A stretch of 64,000 bases of DNA from JAICMB01 sp963802915 (GTDB taxonomy: Bacteria; Acidobacteriota; Terriglobia; Bryobacterales; Bryobacteraceae), in contig CAWDKQ010000009.1 in the NCBI GenBank assembly GCA_963802915.1, positions 124,001-188,000 on the forward strand, in the 5' to 3' direction. The notes beneath the pieces were generated by a model. It ran no database searches and was not told where the DNA came from. It saw nothing but the letters and a program-made list of their open reading frames with translations. The stretch's first letter is position 1. Each line of letters opens with the position of its first letter. Position numbers and translations under genes: made by a program. Positions 53,113 through 61,761 of the stretch are shown one piece after another.

Positions 53113-54411
53113 ATGCACAACCGAGTGACGATTGTTTTGCTCGCCGCGCTGCTTGCTTCCTGCGGAAAGTCTGCCCGCGAGCCGGTGACGTTGACTTACC
53201 CTCATGGTTGGTACTCCGAGCCGGATGAGGGGAAAAAAACGGCGGCATTATCGCAACAGTTTACTTCGGAAACAGGGATTCGCATCCGAGACATTCCGAC
53301 TCCGGAAAGCACTCTCGATGGTCTGGATCTCCTGGTGAAACTGCTGCGGATGGGCAGCTCCGGCGCAGACCTGGTGCATGTCGATTTGATCTGGTCGGCG
53401 GTTCTCGAACCTGACCTGATCGACCTGCAACCAGATTTGGCGAGTGATATTGCGACGGTAGAGCCGCAGTTGCTACCTAGCTACACGGTAAAGGGAAAGG
53501 TAGTTGCGATCCCTTACCAAGTGAACGTTGGAGCGCTGGAATATCGATCGGACCTTCTTCGTGAATATGGCTACGACCACCCTCCGAGGACGTGGACCGA
53601 GCTCGAGAGCATGTCGGAGCGGATCCAGGCGGGCGAGCGCTCCAAAGGCAACAAAGAATTCTGGGGCTACGTGTGGCAAGGAGCGGCCGCTGAAGGTTTG
53701 ACCTGCAACGCCTTAGAATGGCAGGCCGCCGCGGGCGGCGGGCGGATTATCGAACGAGATCGAACCGTCAGCGTGAACAATCCGGCAACGATTCGGGCAT
53801 GGCAGCGGGCCAAGAGCTGGATCGGGCGGATATCTCCACCGAGTGTGGTTGCGTACCGCGAGGGCGATTCGATTAACATGTTTGATTCGGGGAAAGCCGC
53901 ATTCAACCGTGTCTGGTTGGGGAGAACGATTGCCCGGGGCGAGCCGTCTCACCTGGTCTATTGGAGGCCCACCCGTCCGGTGGTGATGACTGGCTTCGCA
54001 GCTATACCCGGCGGCCCTGGAGGGTCGGGCGCTACATTGGGAGGTTACGGATTGGCAGTTTCCGGACACACGATCCATCGTCAGGAAGCTGTCAAGTACG
54101 TCAGCTTCCTAACGCGTGCGCAAGTCCAGTCCTTCAAGAAAGGAACAACTTTTGCTAACCAGCCAGGCGGATCGTCCGCATCGGGCGCATACAACCAGTT
54201 TGAAGATTCGATGCAACACGGGAGCCCGGTGGTCGACAGGCCTTCAGTTGAGACCGGCGCTCTCTATAAACAGGTAAGTGCAGCCTATATCAGCGCGGTT
54301 CATTCGGTTCTGACTGGGGAGAAAGACGCGAGGAAAGCTGCCGTTGAACTTGAAAAGCAGTTGATTCAGATAACGGGTTTCCGCACGGGCGCGCCGAAAA
54401 CGGGGAAGTAG
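53113..54411 (+). CDS. ABC-type extracellular solute-binding lipoprotein (family 1-like)
   Basis: 432 residues from the ATG at 53113. Lipobox LLAALLASC with Cys17 gives a lipoprotein. The body resembles sugar-binding proteins: ADLVHVDLIWSAVLEPDLID, KVVAIPYQVNVGALEYRSDLL, PPRTWTELESMSERIQAG, MFDSGKAAFNRVW and a late EAVKYVSFLT. No permease or ATPase genes accompany it; instead a sensor kinase follows 13 bp on, so it may deliver a ligand signal to that kinase. Confidence 0.87.
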   Translation: MHNRVTIVLLAALLASCGKSAREPVTLTYPHGWYSEPDEGKKTAALSQQFTSETGIRIRDIPTPESTLDGLDLLVKLLRMGSSGADLVHVDLIWSAVLEPDLIDLQPDLASDIATVEPQLLPSYTVKGKVVAIPYQVNVGALEYRSDLLREYGYDHPPRTWTELESMSERIQAGERSKGNKEFWGYVWQGAAAEGLTCNALEWQAAAGGGRIIERDRTVSVNNPATIRAWQRAKSWIGRISPPSVVAYREGDSINMFDSGKAAFNRVWLGRTIARGEPSHLVYWRPTRPVVMTGFAAIPGGPGGSGATLGGYGLAVSGHTIHRQEAVKYVSFLTRAQVQSFKKGTTFANQPGGSSASGAYNQFEDSMQHGSPVVDRPSVETGALYKQVSAAYISAVHSVLTGEKDARKAAVELEKQLIQITGFRTGAPKTGK

Positions 54412-54424
54412 ATTGCCCGCTAGA

Positions 54425-55792
54425 ATGAGATCGTCCGACGCAAACTATTTTCACATAGGCCGGCGCCTGATGCTGATTTTCGCTGTATTGATCGCGCTGA
54501 TTTTAGGCGGAAACGGGCTGGTCGTTTGGCAATTCTATATAGCCCGCTCTCGAACCGATCGTCTTACCGGAGCGAATCAGCAAATGATACTGGTTCAACA
54601 GCTCCAGGTGAGCCTTCTGTCTTTCCATCAGCGGCTGGAGGACTTGGCGCGGTCCAGGGACGCGCAACGCATGGTGGTCGAGGCGGGACCATTATTGAGC
54701 GCTCTCGATGAGCGGACTCACCGAACCAGGACGGCGCTGCTGAGTTTACCGCCCGAAGCCCCCGCAGACCCGGCGTTTTGGCCCACCTTGGAGGCCATCC
54801 AGGCCACTCTGCCGGCACAGCTAAAAGCGATCACTGAACTGGTCAAATCAGGCGACTGGGCAGCGGTACAGCTTCGGCTTGGAAGCGCCTTAAAACCGAT
54901 CGAGACTCAGACCGCGATCCTGGTAGAGAGCATTGGCAAACAAACGGGCCAAGAGTTGTCACAGGCCGAAGCGCAAATGAAGACGGTTCAGCGGACGATC
55001 CTGATTATCGTGCCGGCAACCGCAGTCTGTACGTTTTGCATCGCCGCGTTCTTCGGCTGGTCGATCGCGCGAAGGATCATTGAACTCCGATTGGAAGAGC
55101 GCGTCACGGAGCGCATGCGGATCGCCGGCGAGCTTCACGATACGCTGCTTCAAACCATTCACGCCAGTCAATTCCTGGCGGGCACTGCGTTGATGAAGCC
55201 CGACGATTCGATGGGGCAGCAACGCGCTCTGGAAACGCTATCGAAATGGCTACAGCAGGCCGTGGATGAAGGCCGGGCAGCTCTGAATTCGTTGCGTCAG
55301 TCTACGATCGAGAGGAACGACCTGGCGGAAGCATTCGAGCGGGCGATCAATGACTGCCGGGGCCAGGGGGATGCGGAAGTCTCGCTTTCGGTCGCCGGCA
55401 AAGTCAAAGAAATGCATCCGGTTGTGAGGGAGGAAATCTACCGAATCGGATTTGAGGCGATGCGCAATGCCTGCGCCCATGCCGGCGCGAGCCAAGTGCA
55501 TGTGGAATTGCGGTATGCTCAGGACCTCGATTTACGCATTCGAGATAACGGCGTCGGGATTGAGCCGGGCGTTGTCGAACGGGGAAAGGAAGGACACTTC
55601 GGATTGCAGGGAATGCGTGAAAGAGCGGCGCGCATTGGCGGGAAGCTGACTCTGGCGAGCAATCGCGTTTCCGGAACCGAGGTTAAGCTGCTGGTTCCAG
55701 GTGGAATTGTCTTCAAGACAATTCGCCCGGACCGGATCGGCGCGCTCACTAGGTTTCGCAAACTCCTTGCGCGAGTAGATTTCAAGATCTGA
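54425..55792 (+). CDS. NarX-like sensor histidine kinase
   Basis: About 455 residues from the ATG at 54425 (a TTG at 54413 is possible). Two transmembrane helices (LMLIFAVLIALILGGNGLVV and TILIIVPATAVCTFCIAAFF) bracket a periplasmic helical sensor of ~150 residues. The cytoplasmic part has a HisKA_3 H-box GELHDTLLQTIHAS and an HATPase_c domain (AMRNACAHAGAS, IRDNGVGI, HFGLQGMRERA). Partners are NarL/LuxR-type regulators, but none intact follows. Confidence 0.9.
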   Translation: MRSSDANYFHIGRRLMLIFAVLIALILGGNGLVVWQFYIARSRTDRLTGANQQMILVQQLQVSLLSFHQRLEDLARSRDAQRMVVEAGPLLSALDERTHRTRTALLSLPPEAPADPAFWPTLEAIQATLPAQLKAITELVKSGDWAAVQLRLGSALKPIETQTAILVESIGKQTGQELSQAEAQMKTVQRTILIIVPATAVCTFCIAAFFGWSIARRIIELRLEERVTERMRIAGELHDTLLQTIHASQFLAGTALMKPDDSMGQQRALETLSKWLQQAVDEGRAALNSLRQSTIERNDLAEAFERAINDCRGQGDAEVSLSVAGKVKEMHPVVREEIYRIGFEAMRNACAHAGASQVHVELRYAQDLDLRIRDNGVGIEPGVVERGKEGHFGLQGMRERAARIGGKLTLASNRVSGTEVKLLVPGGIVFKTIRPDRIGALTRFRKLLARVDFKI

Positions 55793-56147
55793 ACCACACT
55801 GAAGCAGGATTGCGTAAACCATCACCGAAGTAGATGCTGATCGTCCACCTACGATTCATCGATTGATCAGCGGGATCGCGGCGATTCTGTGGATCAACTC
55901 CGACTCAAACCGGGGATTCGAGTGCCGTCATTGTGCTCGACGTGGCCGAGTTGGTCCCTCACGCGGTAGCGGTTGGATCTCGCGCGCTTGCCACGATCGG
56001 GCAATCGAACTGCGAAATACCCCTGCGTATCTAGAGGCTCGGCGCACTCCGCGAAATCGACTTGTCACCAAATGCTCGGCCGAAGAGATCGATGGGAACT
56101 CGATAGGGAACCGACGCGCTGATACGAGTCGAGGATTTGACACTGCG
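55793..56147. other. Gap after the histidine kinase, no intact gene
   Basis: About 355 bp where a response-regulator gene would be expected. Frames here are short and give no receiver-domain or helix-turn-helix signature that I can defend. It may contain decayed coding DNA, including the lost 5' part of the ctaB remnant. Confidence 0.4.
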
Positions 56148-56372
56148 TCTGCGCCCTCCCTCGCTCTCATTCCTGTCAGCTTGATCCCGCTAGCGATTGG
56201 CCGTGCGAGTCTAATCGGTATTGTTGCGGTCTGCATGCTCAGCTCCGGATTCTTTTTCTATTGCGCCAGTTTAGCGTTTCGAAGAACCAACACCGACGCA
56301 CGCAGATTGCTGCTCGCTTCAATCATCTATTTACCGCTGGCATTCTTTATCGAGGCTCTCGGCCGAATTTAG
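56148..56372 (+). pseudogene. 3' fragment of protoheme IX farnesyltransferase (ctaB-like)
   Basis: The final ~74 codons of this frame read SLALIPVSLIPLAIG, a transmembrane helix, then NTDARRLLLASIIYLPLAFF, matching the C-terminal helices of haem O synthase (LLPVSLLP ... ARKLLFxSIIYLPL). The frame before 56148 lacks similarity and the DDxxD prenyl-diphosphate motifs are absent. So only the 3' end of the ~300-residue gene remains. Confidence 0.6.
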
Positions 56373-56583
56373 ATGATTGCACGCGCTCCGTGGCAATCGA
56401 AGCTTGGACCTCGTGACGGAACGATCTATTGCATAAGCGCTTGGCCGAGCTTCCATTTACCTCCTCGGTCGGAAGTTGGTGCTGCGTCTGGTCCCTTCCG
56501 CGGCGCGGATGATTCGCGAACTGGCATATCGGGGCCGGGCGCCGATTCGGACCCGTCAGACTTACGCAGGTTGTTGGTGGAGT

Positions 56584-56660
<77 letters not shown>

Positions 56661-56745
56661 ACACTATCCTAGCCCAGTCATGCCGCAACGTCAAATCCTT
56701 CGATACACGCTTCGCCGGCGACCTCGTCCCGACCGCTCGACCGAA

Positions 56746-56951
56746 CTGTCACACAATACTATTCCGGCTGGTTAGAGAACGTGATAGACTGTTTTTTCTC
56801 GTAAATCAGGATTCGAGTGTTTGAACTCGAAATGATTTTTGTCCGCCGGAGACGCGGATAATTCCGCGCTCCTGTTCTCGCCAATCGATTTGTTGTCCAT
56901 TCAGCAGCGCGCAACTTTATATCGATTTCTCAAATTGAAGGCCATTCACTC
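56746..56951 (+). repeat. Leader repeat, copy 1, upstream of FG-GAP gene 1
   Basis: About 206 bp that recur at 59275-59477 before the second paralogue. Shared blocks include TAGAGAACGTGATAGACTG, TTTTTTCTCGTAAATCAG, a CGAGT...ACTCG hairpin and AAATTGAAGGCCATTCACTC just before the ATG. The block probably holds the promoter and leader of the family. Confidence 0.8.
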
Positions 56952-59231
56952 ATGATTCAAAACCTAATTCGCGCGGCCATTGCCGCGAGCCTACTCGTGT
57001 GCGCAGCGCAAGCTCAGCAGCCAGCGGGAGTAGTCTGCCAGGCAAACGCCGGCGCCCCGGTCGTGGTTCGAGCCGAGGGAATAACGGAAGCAACCAGCGA
57101 TCTCCTCCTGGTTTGCACCGGTGGCACGCCGACCGCCAACGGGCAACCGATCCCCCTCGTCAACATCACGTTGACGCTCAACACGAATCTGACCAACCGC
57201 GTGCTCGGCAGCGGATATTTGGATGCGTTGCTGCTCATTGATGAACCGTATCCCGCCTCACCGTTGACGAGCACTTCGACCCCGACTGCACCGGCCAATA
57301 GTCCGGCGCAAGCTCTTTGTTATTCCACTGGAACGACGACTCCAGGGTCTTGTAACTATCTCTTAGGAACAGGCGGCGGTGGTTACAGCTCCAGCACGAG
57401 CCCTTATCTCCAGAGCGGCGCATTCACGATCTACGCCGCAACACAGGTCGCAGCCAACCAGGTCACCTGGGAGGGCGTCCCGTTTGATCCTCCCGGCAAC
57501 GGCGGCGCAGAGCGCATTATTCGGCTCGCAGGCATTCGCGCAGGCGCCGAACAACTCGGCCTATCTTGGAACTCTTACAATCAGATCGTTGCAAATGTGC
57601 AGCTAAATACCACAGGATTCAACGCATTCGTAAACAATTCTCAGCAAACGATCGCCTACAACCAACCAGGCCTGCTCACCGCATCGACGTTTGTTCCCTT
57701 GTGCGGTTGCACCTCGCACAATGCTCCGCTTCTCAGCGGAACCGGACCGGCATCCTTCGATGGGAACGTGCGCCTGCGAGAGGGCTTCGCCGATGCCTTT
57801 CAGCGCCGATCGTTAGGATTGACCGCCGACGGCCCAACCGCTCCTGACGTATATGCCGCCAACGTACCCGGCGCCGGAGGTTATACGGAGACCGGCTTTC
57901 TCCCATCCCCCGTCACCATTTCCTTGCCAAGCTATACTCTGAGTCCGGCCGATTCTGGAACTCGAATCCTAATTACCTTCGCCAATGTCCCCACAGGCGT
58001 CCACATATTCGTACCTGTCTCGGTTCCACTTACCGGAGGCAATCCGGAGGAGCCCGCTTCTCCCGTCCCTTCGGGTATCTCGGTCTCTCAGCTTCAACTC
58101 GTCGAGACCGACCAAACCGGATCTTCGGCCGCCGGGTATACCTCGCCATCGAGTACTGCAACGATCGGATCCACGCCGGTCGGGGAAGCAACCAGAAATG
58201 GATCGGCTGTGTACGCAACTTACGAAGTAGTCAATTCCGACCCGGCCTCAATTGAAGGCGCGAATATTCCCATCGCAGTCGCATTCACGAACCTCTCAGT
58301 CCAAAACGGCAATCTACCTGTGACCGTTACGCTCGCACCGTTCCTGCCTGCCGCCACCACTGCGGGCAGCGGACCCATTCCACGCTTCGGCGCCGCCTCC
58401 AGCACTCCCGCAAACGGCGATTTCGATCTCAACGGCATATCCGATCGCGTCTGGCAAAACGACGCGACCGGCGAGGCAACCGTCCATTACTACGGTCCAT
58501 TGAATGGCTACTTCGGCTCAGGCAGCGTGGTCCTTCAAAGTTGGAATTGGCTAAACACCACCAACCTCGCAGGCTGGCACATTGTCGCCGTGGCCGACTT
58601 CAACGGCGATGGCTATCCCGACCTCGTTTGGCAGAATGACACCACCCGCGAAGTCACCGTCCACTACTACGGCGGAGCCGGAGGCGCAGTCTTTCAAAGC
58701 TGGAACTGGCTGCAATCGACTCCCATCCCCGGCTGGCGCGTCGTTGGCGCGGCGGACTTCAATGGCGACGGTTTCCCCGATCTCGTCTGGCAAAACGACA
58801 CCACGCGCGAAGTCACCGTTCATTATTATGGCGGTCCTGGTGGCGCGGTCTACCAAGGTTGGAACTCGCTTTATAACCAGCCCGTCCCTGGATGGCACGT
58901 GGCTGCTGTAGCCGATTTCAACGGTGACGGCGTTCCCGACCTCGTCTGGCAAAACGACACCACTGGCCAGACCACCGTGCATTACTACGGTGGATCGGGC
59001 GGCGCGGTGTTCGAAAGCTGGAATTGGTTGAATCAAACGGGCGAGCCCTCGGGCTGGAATATCAAAGCCGCGGTCGACGTGAACGGCGACGGCGTTCCCG
59101 ATCTCATCTGGCAGGACCAGGCGACACGCAAAGTCACGGTCAATTACTACGGCGGGACCGGCGGCGCAACCTTGATGGGATGGAACTGGATTAACCAAAA
59201 CGGTGTTTCCGGCTGGTCGATAATCCACTAA
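56952..59231 (+). CDS. Secreted FG-GAP/VCBS-repeat protein, paralogue 1
   Basis: 759 residues. Signal peptide (LIRAAIAASLLVCAAQAQ). Residues ~25-480 are a large unassigned region with LLVCTGGTPTANGQPIPLVN, PANSPAQALCYST, LLGTGGGGY and CGCTSHNAPLLSG, rich in Cys and Ser/Thr. From ~490 come five or so repeats of ~55 residues with Ca-binding-like DFNGDGxPDLVWQND turns (FG-GAP/VCBS type), each ending HYYGGxGGAVxxSWNWL...PGW. It ends GWSIIH. Likely a surface or secreted adhesin; function unknown. Confidence 0.9.
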   Translation: MIQNLIRAAIAASLLVCAAQAQQPAGVVCQANAGAPVVVRAEGITEATSDLLLVCTGGTPTANGQPIPLVNITLTLNTNLTNRVLGSGYLDALLLIDEPYPASPLTSTSTPTAPANSPAQALCYSTGTTTPGSCNYLLGTGGGGYSSSTSPYLQSGAFTIYAATQVAANQVTWEGVPFDPPGNGGAERIIRLAGIRAGAEQLGLSWNSYNQIVANVQLNTTGFNAFVNNSQQTIAYNQPGLLTASTFVPLCGCTSHNAPLLSGTGPASFDGNVRLREGFADAFQRRSLGLTADGPTAPDVYAANVPGAGGYTETGFLPSPVTISLPSYTLSPADSGTRILITFANVPTGVHIFVPVSVPLTGGNPEEPASPVPSGISVSQLQLVETDQTGSSAAGYTSPSSTATIGSTPVGEATRNGSAVYATYEVVNSDPASIEGANIPIAVAFTNLSVQNGNLPVTVTLAPFLPAATTAGSGPIPRFGAASSTPANGDFDLNGISDRVWQNDATGEATVHYYGPLNGYFGSGSVVLQSWNWLNTTNLAGWHIVAVADFNGDGYPDLVWQNDTTREVTVHYYGGAGGAVFQSWNWLQSTPIPGWRVVGAADFNGDGFPDLVWQNDTTREVTVHYYGGPGGAVYQGWNSLYNQPVPGWHVAAVADFNGDGVPDLVWQNDTTGQTTVHYYGGSGGAVFESWNWLNQTGEPSGWNIKAAVDVNGDGVPDLIWQDQATRKVTVNYYGGTGGATLMGWNWINQNGVSGWSIIH

Positions 59232-59242
59232 ATGACTCAAAT

Positions 59243-59271
59243 GGGCTAGCGCCAAATCCTGCCGCTAGCCC
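59243..59271 (+). terminator. Hairpin after FG-GAP paralogue 1
   Basis: GGGCTAGCG pairs perfectly with CGCTAGCCC over an 11-nt loop, 12 bp after the stop. No T-tract follows. Its place between paralogues 1 and 2 fits a terminator, consistent with paralogue 2 having its own leader. Confidence 0.55.
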
Positions 59272-59274
59272 AAC

Positions 59275-59477
59275 CTGTCACACAATACTATTCCCGCAGG
59301 TTAGAGAACGTGATAGACTGTTTTTTCTCGTAAATCAGAATTCGAGTGTTGAACTCGAAGTAATTTCTGTCCGCCGGGAGACGCGGATAGCCCTGCGCTC
59401 CTGAACCCGCCAGTCGATTTCTGCCCCTTCAGCAGCGCAGCCTTATATCGCTTTTTCAAATTGAAGGCCATTCACTC
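59275..59477 (+). repeat. Leader repeat, copy 2, upstream of FG-GAP gene 2
   Basis: Second copy of the 56746-56951 block, with a few substitutions and 1-bp indels. The hairpin is kept and improved (TTCGAGT/ACTCGAA). Together with the coding copies it shows that gene and leader were duplicated as a ~2.53-kb tandem unit. Confidence 0.8.
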
Positions 59478-61757
59478 ATGATTCAAAATCTAATTCGCGC
59501 GGCCATCGCGGCGAGTATGCTCGTGTGCGCGGCGCAAGCTCAGGTTACAGGAGGCATGTTCTGCGTGCCAAACGCCGGTAACCCTCCCATGGTTCGAGCC
59601 GAGGGAACAACAGAATTGACCGGCGATCTCCTCCTGGTTTGCACCGGTGGAACACCGACGCCCAGAGGGCAACCGATCCCGCTGGTGACCATCAATTTGC
59701 TCTTCGGCATCGAAGTGACCAACCGTATGCTCGGAAGCTTATATTCCGACGCGTTACTGCTGATCGATGAACCGTATCCAGCATCCCCGTTGACGAGCAC
59801 TTCCACGCCAACAGCACCGGCGAATAGTCCGGCGCAAGCACTTTGCTATAGCAACACCGACACGCCGTCTCCCGGTTCATGCAACTATCTTTTGGGCACT
59901 GGCGGAGGAGGCTACGGAACCAGCACCAGTCCTTATCTCCAAAGCGGCGCATCCACGATCTACGCCGGACTGACGCCGACTACCGGAATCACTTGGCGGG
60001 GCGTCCCTATTGACCCTCCCGGTACCAACGGCGCACAACGCATCATTCGCCTCTCAGGAATACGAGCAGCCACCGACTCGATCGGTAATCACTTCTTCCC
60101 AGTCGGCACGTACCTAGAGGTTGGTTACTCGCAAGGGAGCGACCAGGTAATTTCCTTAGTACATCCCGCGCAAACAATTGCTTACAACGAACCGGGCCTG
60201 CTAACCGCACCCACCTTTATTCCTCTGTGCGGCTGCACGTCGCACAATGCTCCGCTTCTCAGCGGAACAGGACCGGCATCCTTCGATGGAAATGTGCGCC
60301 TGCGAGAGGGCTTCGCCTATGCATTTCGACGTCGCTCGCTAGGATTGACTGAAGACGGTCCGACTGCTCCGAATGTCTATGCTACGAACGTACCCGGCGC
60401 TCCGGATTACACGGAGACCGGTTTCCTTCCGTCTCCGGCCGCCATATCGTTGCCAAGTTATACGCTCAGTCCGGCTGATTCTGGCACCCGAATCCTCATC
60501 ACGTTTCCCAACGTCCCTACCGGAGTCCACATTTTCGTGCCCGTCTCCGTTCCGCTTACTGGAGGCAATCCGCAGGAGCCCGCCGCTCCAGTCCCATCCG
60601 GCATCTCGGTATCTCAGCTTCAGCTTGTCGAGACCGACCAAACAGGATCTTCAGCCGCCGGGTATACCTCGCCTTCCAGTACTGCAACGATCGGCTCGAC
60701 GCCGGTAGCGGAAGCCACCAGAAATGGTGACTTGGTGTATGCCACTTACGAAGTAGTCAATTCCGATCCAACAGCTATTGAAGCCGCGAACATTCCTGTC
60801 GCAATCGCATTCACGAACCTCTCGGCACAAAACGGCAATGCGCCTGTGACTATTACGCTCGCACCGTTCGCAGCCTTGCCAGCCGGTTTCTACAGCGGAC
60901 CCATACCACGCTTCGGCGCTGCCTCTCGTACTCCGGCAAACGGCGACTTCGATCTCAACGGTATATCCGATCGCGTCTGGCAAAACGACGCAACCGGCGC
61001 GGCGACCGTACACTACTACGGGCCGTTAAACGGCGACTTCGGATCGGGCAGCGTCGTGTACCAAAGCTGGAATTTGCTAAACACTACGAACGTGGCAGGC
61101 TGGCACATCGTCGCCGTGGCCGACTTTAACGGCGACGGCTATCCCGACCTTGTCTGGCAGAATGACACCACCCGCCAAGTTGTCGTCCACTATTACGGCG
61201 GCACAGGCGGAGCAGTCTTTCAAAGCTGGAACTGGCTGCAATCGACTCCAGTGCCCGCCTGGCACGTCGTCGGCGCCGCGGACTTCAATGGCGATGGTTT
61301 CCCCGATCTCGTCTGGCAGAGCGACACCACGCGCGAAGTTACGGTCCACTATTATCGAGGCCCCGGTGGCGCGGTTTACCAAGGTTGGAACTCGCTTTAC
61401 AACCAGCCCGTCCCTGGATGGCACGTGGCTGCGGTAGCCGATTTCAATGGCGATGGCTATCCCGACCTCGTCTGGCAAAACGACACCACCGGCCAAGTCA
61501 CCGTGCATTACTACGGTTGGTCTGGAGTCCCAGTTTTTCAAAGCTGGAGTTGGCTGAACAAAACGGGCGAGCCCTCTGGCTGGAAGATCAAGGCCGCAGT
61601 CGACGTGAACGGCGATGGCGTCCCCGATCTAATCTGGCAAGATGAGGCGACACGCAAAGTCACCGTCCACTACTACGGCGGGACCGGCGGCGCAACCTTG
61701 ATGGGCTGGGGCTGGATTAACGAGACCGGAGTCCCCGGCTGGTCGATAATCCACTAA
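59478..61757 (+). CDS. Secreted FG-GAP/VCBS-repeat protein, paralogue 2
   Basis: 759 residues, the same length as paralogue 1, with near-identical signal peptide, middle motifs (TSTSTPTAPANSPAQALCY, CGCTSHNAPLLSGTGPASFD) and C-terminal repeats (DFNGDGYPDLVWQNDTT). Divergence concentrates in the N-terminal 80 residues and around 170-230 (after IYA). It ends VPGWSIIH. The stop is 4 bp before paralogue 3. Confidence 0.9.
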   Translation: MIQNLIRAAIAASMLVCAAQAQVTGGMFCVPNAGNPPMVRAEGTTELTGDLLLVCTGGTPTPRGQPIPLVTINLLFGIEVTNRMLGSLYSDALLLIDEPYPASPLTSTSTPTAPANSPAQALCYSNTDTPSPGSCNYLLGTGGGGYGTSTSPYLQSGASTIYAGLTPTTGITWRGVPIDPPGTNGAQRIIRLSGIRAATDSIGNHFFPVGTYLEVGYSQGSDQVISLVHPAQTIAYNEPGLLTAPTFIPLCGCTSHNAPLLSGTGPASFDGNVRLREGFAYAFRRRSLGLTEDGPTAPNVYATNVPGAPDYTETGFLPSPAAISLPSYTLSPADSGTRILITFPNVPTGVHIFVPVSVPLTGGNPQEPAAPVPSGISVSQLQLVETDQTGSSAAGYTSPSSTATIGSTPVAEATRNGDLVYATYEVVNSDPTAIEAANIPVAIAFTNLSAQNGNAPVTITLAPFAALPAGFYSGPIPRFGAASRTPANGDFDLNGISDRVWQNDATGAATVHYYGPLNGDFGSGSVVYQSWNLLNTTNVAGWHIVAVADFNGDGYPDLVWQNDTTRQVVVHYYGGTGGAVFQSWNWLQSTPVPAWHVVGAADFNGDGFPDLVWQSDTTREVTVHYYRGPGGAVYQGWNSLYNQPVPGWHVAAVADFNGDGYPDLVWQNDTTGQVTVHYYGWSGVPVFQSWSWLNKTGEPSGWKIKAAVDVNGDGVPDLIWQDEATRKVTVHYYGGTGGATLMGWGWINETGVPGWSIIH

Positions 61758-61761
61758 ACAA

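Noticed and set aside
55793..56147. Possible response-regulator remnant after the histidine kinase
   Set aside because: A stretch reading LISGIAAIL in one frame resembles part of a receiver domain, but no phosphoacceptor Asp or other motif could be placed.
58430..59228. Regular ~165-bp direct repeats, considered as a CRISPR-like or satellite array
   Set aside because: They are in-frame coding repeats (FG-GAP/VCBS units) with no spacers.
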